Source: Stenotrophomonas sp. ESTM1D_MKCIP4_1 (GTDB lineage: Bacteria; Pseudomonadota; Gammaproteobacteria; Xanthomonadales; Xanthomonadaceae). From it: a DNA stretch of 64,000 nucleotides. Position 1 is the first letter of the stretch; every line of letters begins with the position of its first letter. The position numbers and the translations under genes are program-made. Under the pieces are notes generated by a model, which did not search any database, was not told where the DNA came from, and saw only the letters and a program-made list of their open reading frames with translations. Positions 56,101 through 64,000 of the stretch are shown here, one piece after another. Location: the NCBI RefSeq assembly GCF_003086895.1, contig NZ_CP026004.1:3926684-3990683 (forward strand), read 5' to 3'.

Positions 56101-56835
56101 CTTCTGCACGTTGTCGCGCGTCACCTGCAGGCCTCGGTCGAAGTCCGCCGGGGTGACCAGCTGGATGCGCTGGATCTGCGTTTCATCGAACGACCCGCCG
56201 GCGCCGTAGGCACGCGCCACGTAGATCAGCTCATCACCCGTGCGCAGCTTGAACTGCTCCGGCACGGTGCCGTCCCATTCGGCATCGCCCACGTAGTCGG
56301 ACGGCAGTTCGATGCGCGCCAGCGGGGTCACCAGATCGGTATCGGTGCCGCGGTACAGGGTGACTTCCAGCTTCTCGATGAACGAGGCGTAGTTGTTGTA
56401 GCTGTGGAAGCGCAGCGGGCGGATCACCCGGCCGTTCTCGAACGGCACGGTGGCCGCCGCCTGCACGCTCAGGCTGGGCGGGACCATGCTGGGGTCTTCG
56501 GTGGCCCAGACCACGCCGCCGTTGGGCAGCTCGGCCATGAACTGCCCGCCGCGTGCGGACACGTCCGGCGTAACCGCAGGTGCCAGCGGCACGCTGCCAG
56601 TGGCAGACGGATCACGCTGGCCCGGCAACGGCAGCAGCGGCGCGTCGGCGTCATCGCCGATCCGCAGCAGTTCGCCGTCATCGCTGCGGCAGGTGTCACC
56701 CTCACAGCGCACATCACTGGCCGGCACCGGCACGATCGGCTGGGCCAGCACCGGGGTGGTGGCCAGCAGCAGGGCGAACACGCTGCATGAGGTTGATCGC
56801 AGGATCAGGGCAGGACTCCGGTGGTGGGTCTTCAT
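53152..56835 (-). CDS. Large outer-membrane beta-barrel protein, partner of the repeat protein
   Basis: A 1227-residue exported protein. ATG 56835 (MKTHHRSPALIL) begins a signal peptide ending TTPVLAQ. Residues about 20-110 are variable with one Cys pair (VRCEGDTCRSDDG). About 260-330 look like an Ig/filamin-type domain (GSRVRLYGRNLEPNSRVRIN). From about 340 on, alternating polar/hydrophobic strands with many aromatic turns suggest a large barrel, ending in the classic C-terminal aromatic strand (KGFFLNMAGYY). Segments such as DDSTTYRDVDTQGRLYLRVD recur in a family of uncharacterised proteins paired with DUF11/OmpA-like giants. The start codon is one base past the stop of the giant gene, so they are cotranscribed. 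It may display or export the giant protein. Confidence 0.82.
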   Translation of the reverse strand: MKTHHRSPALILRSTSCSVFALLLATTPVLAQPIVPVPASDVRCEGDTCRSDDGELLRIGDDADAPLLPLPGQRDPSATGSVPLAPAVTPDVSARGGQFMAELPNGGVVWATEDPSMVPPSLSVQAAATVPFENGRVIRPLRFHSYNNYASFIEKLEVTLYRGTDTDLVTPLARIELPSDYVGDAEWDGTVPEQFKLRTGDELIYVARAYGAGGSFDETQIQRIQLVTPADFDRGLQVTRDNVQKTLGQALDGASAQDLQVSNSIYGQSMLRLQNIPIHGSRVRLYGRNLEPNSRVRINGQDFPVDLEQKFAAEFLEPVGQHRYDVRVESRDAPSAQRQLDVDVTGRYLFLVAIADVTLSKNSASGNVQPLAADDRDTDGFLSEGRLAFYLKGKMRGKYLVTAQADTQDRELKYLFRDFTRADAQDVFRRLDPDLYYPVYGDDSTTYRDVDTQGRLYLRVDWDQSQALWGNFATGITGTEYGQYVRSLYGGALNWRSLSATPLGEARSQLKVFGSEAQSAPGHSEFLGTGGSLYYLRHTDLLPGSEQVVLEVRDRTTGRTETRATLQEGVDYEIDDLQGRLILTRPLAQLTRENVRSITRDMPLDGYDQLLLVDYEYVPLGFSSDDVTYGARGRQWIGDHVAVGGTWVEENRSGENYSLKGADLTLQAGRGTYLKMEQTRTDATAAPVFYSDNGGLSFIRRNPYEGRRSGKASAVEARANLRELGWTTQDWSLGAWWRDVDAGFSVARQDTGLPIQEYGAEFLGYLTDDFSLYGRHTRTEQGELALEQSQLTAEWRLGNDGQLTGELRRVREEQELQDVSALLAAIGYRQRFGSSWELYGTGQVTLDDDGGAYEKNDLLTLGARYLFGDRSSVGAELSGGSRGHGGKVDAEYRMAPDHSLYGSYSYSTDRTGTDPLFDNGLQSGWTVGQRWRLSNQVNVYNESQYLKDRRQDSAGLVHTFGMDFYPAQGWNLGFTVMDGELESTVGRINRRAYSVSGGRTDAVAQWNSKLEYRRDSGAEQREQWVTTNRLLYKLNEDWRFALRANYADTQDRINPVADAKLVETNVGFAWRPHDNTRWAGFGKFTYLYDVASLGQEGGNLYDQRSQVLSLEGIRQIGERWEMAAKLASRWGDYRTGRGEGAWLDSRADFAALQLRYRLFAQWEGLAEHRWLKVRDGGVRKGWLLGVDRRVGENFKIGVGYNFTEFSDDMTELKYDQKGFFLNMAGYY

Positions 56836-56836
56836 G

Positions 56837-59800
56837 TCAGTGCCCCTCCCCACTGTTGGGGCCGGCGGCCGGTGGCGGTCCGCTGGGCGGCTCGATCGTC
56901 AGCTGCTGCAGCACGCGGCCATCGCTGCCACGCACCTCGATGCGCGTGGCGGCGGCGACGTCGGCCGGCAGGCGGCTGGCCAGGGCGGCACGCACCGCCT
57001 GCGCCCGCTGCTGGGCCAGGGCCTCCCCGCCCGCCGTGGCAGCCAGCAGCACGCGGCCACCGCCGCGCGCCCGCAGTGCCTGGGCGGCCTTGTCCAGCAC
57101 GCTGGCGCGGTCGGCGGCCAGCGTGGCGCTGCCACTGGCAAACAGTGCGCTGCCGAGTTCCACGCGCACCGGACGTGGCATGACGGCGGCGGGGGTGCCT
57201 TCGCTGCTCAGCGCGCCATCCGGCATGCGCACGCCGAAGTCGAAGCGCACCGGCAGGCCGGGGGTGATGCGTCGCACCAGCGGGTTGGGCGTGGTGAAGC
57301 GCGCACCGGCCGGCAGCGTCGACGGATCGACCTTGAGGATGAAGTTGCGGCCGCGGGCTTCGCCGCCCGGAATGCCGACCAGGTGGTAGCGACCGAAGGC
57401 ATCGGTTTCCATCACCAGGCCTTCCACCGCCGCCACGCGCACGCCGGGGATGCCGCGCTCGCCCTCGTCCTGGATGCCGTTGCCGTTGCGGTCGTCGAAC
57501 ACGCTGCCGATGACCAGGCTTTCATCCAGCAGCGGATCCACGCTGACATCGACGTCGGCCGTGGCCACGTTGCCGATGCTGCGGTTCTGCCCGTCGATGG
57601 CGGTGATGCGGTTGGTATGCACGCCGGTGCCGGTCCCTGCGCCGACGCGCAGGTAGTAGACCACCGTGGCGCGCTCGCCCACCGGTACGTCGATGCCGTC
57701 GATGCGCAGCGGCTGCACGCCGCTGGTGCGCGCATCGTTGTCCGCATCCTGCACCGCGAAGCCACCGCTGACGAAGGTGAAACCCGGCGGCAGCGTATCC
57801 AGCAGCGTGGCACCGTTGGCATCGACCTCGCCCACGTTGTCGATGGTCACCGTGTAGCGCACCAGGTCGCCGATCTGCGCACTGCGCTTGGCGGCCACCT
57901 TGGTCAGCCGCAGCACGGCCTGCTGGCCGGTCACGGTCACCGCCACGTTGGCCTCGGCGCACAGCGGGGTCGGCACGCTCAGGTCGCAGACGCGGTAGCG
58001 GAAGCTGTCGGTGCCGCTGAAGTCCGCCACCGGCGTGTACGTGCATGTGCCGTTGGCGCACTGCACCGTGCCGTGCGCAGGCGCTGCGGCCACCTGCAGC
58101 GAGGCCGGGTCCAGCGCCGCGGTGCGGGTGGTGTCGTTGGCCAGCACGTCGATCAGCAGCGGGCCGCTGGCTTCGGCAGTCACCGCATCGTCGGCCAGGG
58201 TCAGCACGTTCGGCTCCACGGCGATGGTCACCGATGCACTGGCACACATCGAAGGATCATCGACGTGGCAGACCTGGTAATCCAGGCTCTGGATACCGGC
58301 AAAGTTGGCCAGCACCGCGAAGCGGATGCGCTTGTTCGGCAGCACCGTCGCATCGCCATACGGCGGCGGTGCGGTGATGGTGACGGTGACGGTGGCCGGA
58401 TCCACCGGCGTGCCATCCACGCGGTCGTTGCCGAGCACGTCGATCTCGACCACGCCGTTCTGCGGCATGTCGATCCGGTCATCCTCGGCCACCACGCCCG
58501 GCTCGGCAGCGATGACGGTCACGGTGACGGTGCCCACATCGCAGACGGTAGGCTGGCTGACCAGGCACAGCGTGTAGGTGGTGCCGTAGCTGCCCGGCGC
58601 AAGGCCCGCGGCCACGTCCACCCAGCCATCGGCGCTGAAGGTCAGCGCGTTGGTGGCGACCGGCGCGAAGTTGACCTGGGCCGGATCCAGCGCGGCACTG
58701 TTGAAGGTGTCATTGGCGAACACGTTGAGCAGGCGGGTGCGGCCTTCCGGACCGACCGGGCCACCCGTGTCGTCCACCGCCAGCAGCGCGCCCACCGGCC
58801 CCTGCACCAGCACGGTGGCGATGGCGGTGGTGCAGTTGGTCGGCACGCCGTTCTCGCACAGCTGGTACGCCAGCTGCACCTGCCCGGCCTGCACGCCCGG
58901 GGCCACCATGATCTGGCCCTGGTTGTTCATGGTGTAGCCCGGCGTGCTGCCGGTAAGGCTGGCCACCACGCTGCCGACCGGCGGCGGCGAGACGTTGTTG
59001 AAGCTGTCGTTGTCCAGCACCGAACGGGCGATGGTGCCGCCCACCGACGGATCGACCGGCGTGCTGCTGAAGTCATCGTTCACCGCCAGCACCACATTGG
59101 CCGCACCACCCACGTTGAAGGTGACGGTGGCGGTGCTGCACAGGGCCGCGTTCGGCGCTGGCAGGCAGACCTGGTAGGTGACGCTGACCGGCCCGCTGGT
59201 GCCCACTGGTGGCGTGTAGGTGAAGCTGCCGTCGGCATTGAACAGCAGGCCCGCCGGGGTTGCGCCCTGCACGCTCCACACCGAGCCGGCCGGCATGTTG
59301 TCGTTACCGGCCACGCTGTTGGCCAGGGTCTGCCCGGCCTGCACGCTGAAGGCATCCGGCTGCGGCGCGGGGCTGACCACCACGGTCACGCTGGCGGTGG
59401 CGCAGTTGCCCGGGGCGGCCACTTCGCAGACCTGGTAGGTGACCGTGGTCGGCCCGGAGGTGACGCCGGTACCGATGCTGATGGTGCCATCCGGGTTGAT
59501 GCCGAAGCCGGCCGGTGCACCGACCAGACCCAGCGTCACGGTGTTCGCTGCCGGCGGCGAGACGCCGTTGAGGGAATCGTTGGCGAGCACGCTGGGCGTA
59601 CTGCCACCCGGTGCGATGCCGGTGAAGCTGTCATCGCCGGCCACCAGCGTACCGGTGTTGACGTTGAGGGTGGCCGATGCGGTCCCGCACTGTGCAGCAT
59701 CCGGTGCCGGCAGGCACACCTGGTAGGTGAAGGTGACCGCACCGAGCGTGCCGGCCGGCGGCGTGTAGGTGAAGCTGCCATCGGCGTTGAACACCAGGCC

Positions 59801-62800
59801 CGGCGGCGTGGCGCCCTGCACGCTCCAGGTCGACCCCCCCGGCATGTTGTCGTTGCCGGCCACCGTGTTCGACAGCACCTGGCCTGCGCGCACGCTGAAG
59901 GCATCCGGCTGCGGCGCCGGGCTGACCACCACGCTCACCGTCGCGTTGGCGCAGTTGCTGGGTGCGGCCACTTCACACACCTGGTAGGTGACGCTGGTGG
60001 GGCCGGAAGGCACACCGCTGCCGATGCTGATCGTGCCATCGGGGTTGATGCTGATGCCGGCCGGCGCACCGACCAGACCCAGCGTCACGGTGTTCGCCGC
60101 CGGCGGGGTGACGCCGTTGAGCGAATCATTGGCCAGCACGCTGGGCGTGCTGCCGCCCGGTGCGATGCCGGTGAAGCTGTCATTGCCGGCCACCAGCGTG
60201 CCGGTGTTGACGTTGAGGGTGACCGTTGCGGTGCCACACACGGCCGCATCCGGTGCCGGCAGGCATGCCTGGTAGGTGAAGGTCACCGCACCGGTCGTAC
60301 CGACCGGCGGCGCATAGGTGAAGCTGCCATCGGTGTTGAACACCAGGCCCGGCGGCGTCGTGCCCTGCACGCTCCAGGTCGAACCCGCAGGCAGGTTGTC
60401 GTTGCCCGCCACCGAGTTGCTCAGCGTCTGCCCGGCCTGAACGCTGAAGGCATCGGCCTGCGGCACGGGGCTGACCACCACGCTCACCGTGGCGGTGGCG
60501 CAGTTGCTGGGCGCGGCCGCTTCGCAGACACGGTAGGTCAGCGTGGTTGCACCGGAGCTGACACCGCCGCCGATGCTGATCGTGCCGTCGGCATTGATCG
60601 CAATGCCGGCCGGTGCACCCACCAGGCTCAGGGTCACCGTAGCAGTGGCCGGCGGCGACACGCCATTGAGCGAGTCGTTGCTGAGCACGCTGGGGGTAAT
60701 GCCGCCTGGTGCGATGGCGCTGAAGCTGTCGTTGGTCGCCAGCAGAGTGCCGGTGCCGATGGTGACGCTGACCGTGGCGCTGTTGCACAGCGACGCATTC
60801 GGCGCCGGCAGGCAGGCCTGGTAGGTGAAGTCGACCGCGCCGGTCGTACCGGCCGGTGGCGTGTAGGTGAAGCTGCCATCGGTGTTGAACACCAGGCCCG
60901 GCGGCGTGGCGCCCAGCACGCTGAAGCTGGCGCCGGCCGGCAGGTTGTCATTGCCTGCCACCGTGTTGGACAGCACCTGGCCGGCCTGCACGCTGAAGGC
61001 ATCGGCCTGCGGTGCCGGGCTGACCACCACGCTTACCGTGGCGGTGGCGCAGTTGCCGGGCGCCGCCGCTTCACAGACCTGGTAGGTCAGCGTGGTGCTG
61101 CCGGAAACCACCCCGGTACCGACACTGATCGTGCCATCCGGAGACACGCTGTAGCCGGCCGGCGCGCCGACCAGGCTGAGGGTGACGGCAGCGCTGGCCG
61201 GCGGCGATACGCCATTGAGCGAATCATTGGCCAGCACGCTGGGCGTGGACGTGCCCGGCGCGATACCGATGAAGCTGTCGTTGCCGGCCAGCAGGGTGCC
61301 GGTGTTGACGTTCAGGGTGACCGTCGCGGTGCCACACAGGGCCGCGTCCGGTGCCGGCAGGCAGGCCTGGTAGGTGAAGCTCACGGCACCAGTGGTACCC
61401 GCCGGCGGCGTGTAGCTGAAGCTGCCATCGCTGTTGAACACCAGACCCGCAGGCGTCGCGCCCTGCACGCTCCAGGTCGAACCGGCCGGCAGGTTGTCAT
61501 TGCCGGCCACGGTGTTGTTCACCGACTGCCCGGCCTGCACGCTGAAGGCATCGGCCTGCGGCGCCGGGCTGACCACCACGTTGACGCTGGCGGTGGCGCA
61601 GTTGCTCGATGCCGCCACTTCGCAGATCTGGTAGGTCAGCGTGGTGCTGCCCGACACCACGCCGCTGCCGACGCTGATCGTGCCATCCGGATTGATGCCG
61701 AAGCCGGCGGGCGCCCCCACCAGGCTCAGTGCCACCGATGCTGCGGACGGCGGCGATACGCCGTTGAGCGAATCATTGGCCAGCACGCTGGGTGTGGACG
61801 TGCCCGGCGCGATGTTGCTGAAGCTGTCATCGCCGGCCACCAGGGTGCCGGTGTTGACGTTGAGGGTGACCGTGGCGCTGCCGCAGACGCTGCCGTTCGG
61901 CGCCGGCAGGCAGGCCTGGTAGCTGAAGGTGACCGCACCGAGGGTGCCGGCCGGCGGCGTGTAGGTGAAGCTGCCATCGGCGTTGAAGACCAGGCCGGCC
62001 GGAGCAGTGCCCTGCACGCTCCAGGTCGAACCGGCCGGCAGGTTGTCGTTGCCGGCCACCGTGTTGACCAGCTGCTGCCCGGCCTGCACCGAGAAGGCAT
62101 CGGCCTGCGGCGTCGGGCTGACCACCACGGTGACGCTGGCGGTATCGCAGTTGTTGGCAGCCGCGGCTTCGCACAGCTGGTATGTCAGCGTGGTGCTGCC
62201 CGACACCACACCGCTGCCGACGCTGAGCGTGCCATCCGGGTTCAGCGTAAAGCCGGCCGGTGCGCCGACCAGCGACAGGCGTACATCGGCTGCCGGCGCC
62301 GGGCTGGCGCCGTTGAGGCGATCATTGGCCAGCACGCTGGCTGCCGAAGTGCCGCCCGCTACCACGCCAGTGATGACGTCATCGCCAGCCACCAGGTCGC
62401 CGTTGTTGATGTTGAGGGTGAAGGTGGTGGTCGCGCACAGCGCCGCGTCCGGTGCCGGCAGGCAGGCCTGGTAGGTCACCGTGATCGGCCCGGCGGTGCC
62501 GGCAGGCGGCGCATAGGTGAAGCTGCCATCGGCGTTGAAGCTCAGCCCGGCCGGTGCGGTGCCCTGCAGGCTCCAGCTCGAACCCGTCGGCAGGTTGTCG
62601 TTGCCGGCCACACTGCCGGCCAGCGTTGCACCGGCCTGCACCGCGAACGCATCGGGCTGCGGTGCAGGACTGACCACGATCCGCACGCTGGCGGTGTCGC
62701 AGTTGGCCGGCGAGGCCACCTCGCAGATCCGGTAGGTCAGCGTGGTCAGGCCGGACTGCACGCCCGTGCCCACCGTGATCAGGCCATCGGCGCTGATCGA

Positions 62801-64000
62801 GAAGCCGGCCGGTGCACCCACCAGGGCCAGCGTCACCGTACCGGCAGCCGGCGGCGACACGCCGTTGAGCGAATCGTTGGCCAGCACACTGGTGCCGACG
62901 GTGCTGCCGGGCGCGATGTTGCTGAAGCTGTCGTCACCGGCCACCAGGGTGCCGTTGTTGATGGTGATGGTCGCCGTGGTGGAACCGCAGACCGCGGCGT
63001 TCGGCGCCGGCAGGCACACCTGGTAATCGAAGGTGACCACGCCCAGCCGGCCCGGCGGCGGCGTATAGGTGAAGGCACCGGTCGCGGTGAGCAGCAGGCC
63101 ATCGGGCGCGGTGCCCTGCACGCTGTACTGCGCACCCGGCGGCACGCTGTCGTTTCCGGCCACGCTGGCCGACAGCGTCTGCCCGACCTGCACGGCGAAG
63201 GCATCCGGCTGCGGCGAAGGACTGACCACCACGGTGACGCTGGCGGTATCGCAGTTGTTGGCCGCCGCCGCTTCGCAGATCTGGTAGGTCAGGACGACCG
63301 GACCGGACACCGCCGTGGACGGCACGCTGATGGTGCCCTGCGGGGTGATCGCATAGCCGGCCGGCGCGCCGACTAGGCTCAGCACCACCGAGGAACCAGC
63401 CGGCGGCGAGTTGCCATTGAGCGAATCATTGGCCAGCACGCTGGCGCTGGAAGTGGTGCCGGCAGCGACGCCGGACAGGGTGTCATCGGCCGCGACCAGG
63501 GCGCCGTTGTTGATGTTGAGGGTCAGCGTGGCGGTGCCGCACAGATTGGCATTGGGTGCCGGCAGGCAGACCTGGTAGGCCACCACCACCGGGCCGCTGG
63601 TACCGGCCGGCGGAGCGTAGGTGTAGCTGCCATCGGCAGAGAAGCTGAAGCCGGCCGTCGGCGTGCCCGGCAGGCTCCAGCTGGAGCCGGCCGGCATGTT
63701 GTCGTTGCTGGCCACGCTGGCGCTGAGGCTCTGCCCCACCTGCACGGCGGCAGCATCGTCCTGCGGTGCCGGGTTGACCACCACGGTGACACTGGCAGTG
63801 ACGCAGTTGCCTGGCGCCACCGCTTCGCAGATCTGGTAGGTCAGCGTGGTCGGGCCGGACATCGCGCCGCTGCCGGCGGTGATGGTGCCGTCCGGATTGA
63901 GGGTGAACGTCGCAGGTGCACCGACCAGGCTCAGCACCACGTCGCCCGGCGCAGGCGGGCTGACGCCATTGAGCGAATCATTGGCCAGCACACTGGCGGC
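56837..64000 (-). CDS. Giant surface protein with tandem Ig-like repeats, DUF11 and OmpA-like end (N-terminus beyond window)
   Basis: About 2,387 residues are visible, and the reading frame is open at the right edge. From 64000 to about 59,000 it is built of units of 183-184 residues. Each has two Ig/cadherin-like beta domains: one with VLANDSLNGVSPP...CEAAAPGNCAT and one with AGNDNLPAGS...CLPAPxxxxC, so about four cysteines per unit. Three diverged units follow, then a DUF11-type domain (about 57,740-57,920), an SdrD-B-like domain (GSVFDDRNGNGIQDEGERGIPGV, about 57,370-57,510), and a C-terminal OmpA-like domain (SALFASGSATL...QQRAQAVRAAL). The domains suggest an adhesin or cell-surface fibre. 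It is upstream of, and coupled to, the barrel gene. Confidence 0.88.
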   Translation of the reverse strand, partial: AASVLANDSLNGVSPPAPGDVVLSLVGAPATFTLNPDGTITAGSGAMSGPTTLTYQICEAVAPGNCVTASVTVVVNPAPQDDAAAVQVGQSLSASVASNDNMPAGSSWSLPGTPTAGFSFSADGSYTYAPPAGTSGPVVVAYQVCLPAPNANLCGTATLTLNINNGALVAADDTLSGVAAGTTSSASVLANDSLNGNSPPAGSSVVLSLVGAPAGYAITPQGTISVPSTAVSGPVVLTYQICEAAAANNCDTASVTVVVSPSPQPDAFAVQVGQTLSASVAGNDSVPPGAQYSVQGTAPDGLLLTATGAFTYTPPPGRLGVVTFDYQVCLPAPNAAVCGSTTATITINNGTLVAGDDSFSNIAPGSTVGTSVLANDSLNGVSPPAAGTVTLALVGAPAGFSISADGLITVGTGVQSGLTTLTYRICEVASPANCDTASVRIVVSPAPQPDAFAVQAGATLAGSVAGNDNLPTGSSWSLQGTAPAGLSFNADGSFTYAPPAGTAGPITVTYQACLPAPDAALCATTTFTLNINNGDLVAGDDVITGVVAGGTSAASVLANDRLNGASPAPAADVRLSLVGAPAGFTLNPDGTLSVGSGVVSGSTTLTYQLCEAAAANNCDTASVTVVVSPTPQADAFSVQAGQQLVNTVAGNDNLPAGSTWSVQGTAPAGLVFNADGSFTYTPPAGTLGAVTFSYQACLPAPNGSVCGSATVTLNVNTGTLVAGDDSFSNIAPGTSTPSVLANDSLNGVSPPSAASVALSLVGAPAGFGINPDGTISVGSGVVSGSTTLTYQICEVAASSNCATASVNVVVSPAPQADAFSVQAGQSVNNTVAGNDNLPAGSTWSVQGATPAGLVFNSDGSFSYTPPAGTTGAVSFTYQACLPAPDAALCGTATVTLNVNTGTLLAGNDSFIGIAPGTSTPSVLANDSLNGVSPPASAAVTLSLVGAPAGYSVSPDGTISVGTGVVSGSTTLTYQVCEAAAPGNCATATVSVVVSPAPQADAFSVQAGQVLSNTVAGNDNLPAGASFSVLGATPPGLVFNTDGSFTYTPPAGTTGAVDFTYQACLPAPNASLCNSATVSVTIGTGTLLATNDSFSAIAPGGITPSVLSNDSLNGVSPPATATVTLSLVGAPAGIAINADGTISIGGGVSSGATTLTYRVCEAAAPSNCATATVSVVVSPVPQADAFSVQAGQTLSNSVAGNDNLPAGSTWSVQGTTPPGLVFNTDGSFTYAPPVGTTGAVTFTYQACLPAPDAAVCGTATVTLNVNTGTLVAGNDSFTGIAPGGSTPSVLANDSLNGVTPPAANTVTLGLVGAPAGISINPDGTISIGSGVPSGPTSVTYQVCEVAAPSNCANATVSVVVSPAPQPDAFSVRAGQVLSNTVAGNDNMPGGSTWSVQGATPPGLVFNADGSFTYTPPAGTLGAVTFTYQVCLPAPDAAQCGTASATLNVNTGTLVAGDDSFTGIAPGGSTPSVLANDSLNGVSPPAANTVTLGLVGAPAGFGINPDGTISIGTGVTSGPTTVTYQVCEVAAPGNCATASVTVVVSPAPQPDAFSVQAGQTLANSVAGNDNMPAGSVWSVQGATPAGLLFNADGSFTYTPPVGTSGPVSVTYQVCLPAPNAALCSTATVTFNVGGAANVVLAVNDDFSSTPVDPSVGGTIARSVLDNDSFNNVSPPPVGSVVASLTGSTPGYTMNNQGQIMVAPGVQAGQVQLAYQLCENGVPTNCTTAIATVLVQGPVGALLAVDDTGGPVGPEGRTRLLNVFANDTFNSAALDPAQVNFAPVATNALTFSADGWVDVAAGLAPGSYGTTYTLCLVSQPTVCDVGTVTVTVIAAEPGVVAEDDRIDMPQNGVVEIDVLGNDRVDGTPVDPATVTVTITAPPPYGDATVLPNKRIRFAVLANFAGIQSLDYQVCHVDDPSMCASASVTIAVEPNVLTLADDAVTAEASGPLLIDVLANDTTRTAALDPASLQVAAAPAHGTVQCANGTCTYTPVADFSGTDSFRYRVCDLSVPTPLCAEANVAVTVTGQQAVLRLTKVAAKRSAQIGDLVRYTVTIDNVGEVDANGATLLDTLPPGFTFVSGGFAVQDADNDARTSGVQPLRIDGIDVPVGERATVVYYLRVGAGTGTGVHTNRITAIDGQNRSIGNVATADVDVSVDPLLDESLVIGSVFDDRNGNGIQDEGERGIPGVRVAAVEGLVMETDAFGRYHLVGIPGGEARGRNFILKVDPSTLPAGARFTTPNPLVRRITPGLPVRFDFGVRMPDGALSSEGTPAAVMPRPVRVELGSALFASGSATLAADRASVLDKAAQALRARGGGRVLLAATAGGEALAQQRAQAVRAALASRLPADVAAATRIEVRGSDGRVLQQLTIEPPSGPPPAAGPNSGEGH
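59018..64000 (-). repeat. Tandem 549/552-bp coding repeats
   Basis: Equivalent points in successive units fall at 59567, 60116, 60665, 61214, 61763, 62312, 62864, 63416 and 63968, giving spacings of 549, 549, 549, 549, 549, 552, 552 and 552 bases. All are multiples of three. Units are highly similar at DNA level, so at least nine copies lie in the window and more may lie beyond it. The older, more diverged copies are at the 3' side. Confidence 0.95.

Noticed and set aside
53617..56790. A 1,057-codon plus-strand open frame opposite the barrel gene.
   Set aside because: The composition is typical of the antisense of GC-rich coding DNA, with no signal or family motifs. The barrel protein on the minus strand is well supported.
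56450..63376. A 2,308-codon open frame on the plus strand opposite the giant repeat protein.
   Set aside because: The minus-strand frame has coherent Ig-like domains and a barrel neighbour. The plus frame is His/Gly/Arg-rich with no domains and is a by-product of high GC and repeated sequence.

Overview
The window looks like chromosomal DNA of a Stenotrophomonas species (S. maltophilia complex, Xanthomonadaceae). It is very GC-rich throughout. It carries many short GTAG-type palindromes of the kind described as SMAG/REP elements in S. maltophilia. The core gene order aroQ-accB-accC, prmA-fis, purH, purD and rpoH also fits this family. I see no tRNA, rRNA, CRISPR array, intact prophage or insertion sequence.

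Layout. 1-1080: the start of groEL and complete groES on the minus strand, with a heat-shock promoter and a CIRCE-like operator. 1231-6359: a secreted endonuclease I-type nuclease, then a tight cutA-dsbD-tlpA-like group; the DsbD has two tandem N-terminal reductase domains. 6360-7010: a 650-base gene-free block of inverted repeats ending in a palindromic, possibly Fur-type site, followed by a fused PepSY/flavodoxin/FAD-NAD(P)H reductase. 9658-22953: accessory chromosomal genes: chemoreceptor, arylamine N-acetyltransferase, a DesK/DesR-like two-component pair, a DUF2141 protein with a Tat-exported carotenoid oxygenase, a leaderless solute-binding domain protein, an AEC transporter with a divergent LysR regulator, an alkaline phosphatase lipoprotein, a TetR regulator and a quinone-reductase-like flavoprotein.

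23174-32399 is devoted to TonB-dependent uptake. A FepA-type receptor behind a Fur-like box faces a seven-gene minus-strand operon: FecI sigma factor, FecR, FecA-type receptor, ExbB, ExbD, TonB and a di-haem cytochrome c peroxidase. From the receptor gene onward every junction overlaps by 1-4 bases. The operon therefore carries its own sensing, transport and energising parts plus a periplasmic haem enzyme.

32629-40676 contains a PEP-mutase-like enzyme, an exported DOPA-dioxygenase-like protein, aroQ, accB, accC, two proteins of unknown function, prmA, a DUF3426 protein and fis. Directly after fis is a tandem array of about 179-base units, each of which includes a copy of the last bases of fis.

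41350-47151 is a compact six-gene lipid-metabolism operon resembling Escherichia coli ynbABCD: CDP-alcohol phosphatidyltransferase, alpha/beta-hydrolase-methyltransferase fusion, PAP2-dual-specificity phosphatase fusion, a small membrane protein, a PlsC-type acyltransferase and a CDP-diglyceride synthase. It is the best candidate here for a poorly described pathway, probably making or remodelling an unusual phospholipid head group.

47364-52842 holds purH, a lipoprotein, a damaged RhuM-family gene, purD and rpoH. The rpoH start is preceded by a good sigma-E-type promoter that overlaps a perfect 10-bp inverted repeat. 53152-64000 holds a large outer-membrane beta-barrel protein downstream of a giant surface protein built from near-identical 549-552-bp repeats, which runs off the end of the window.
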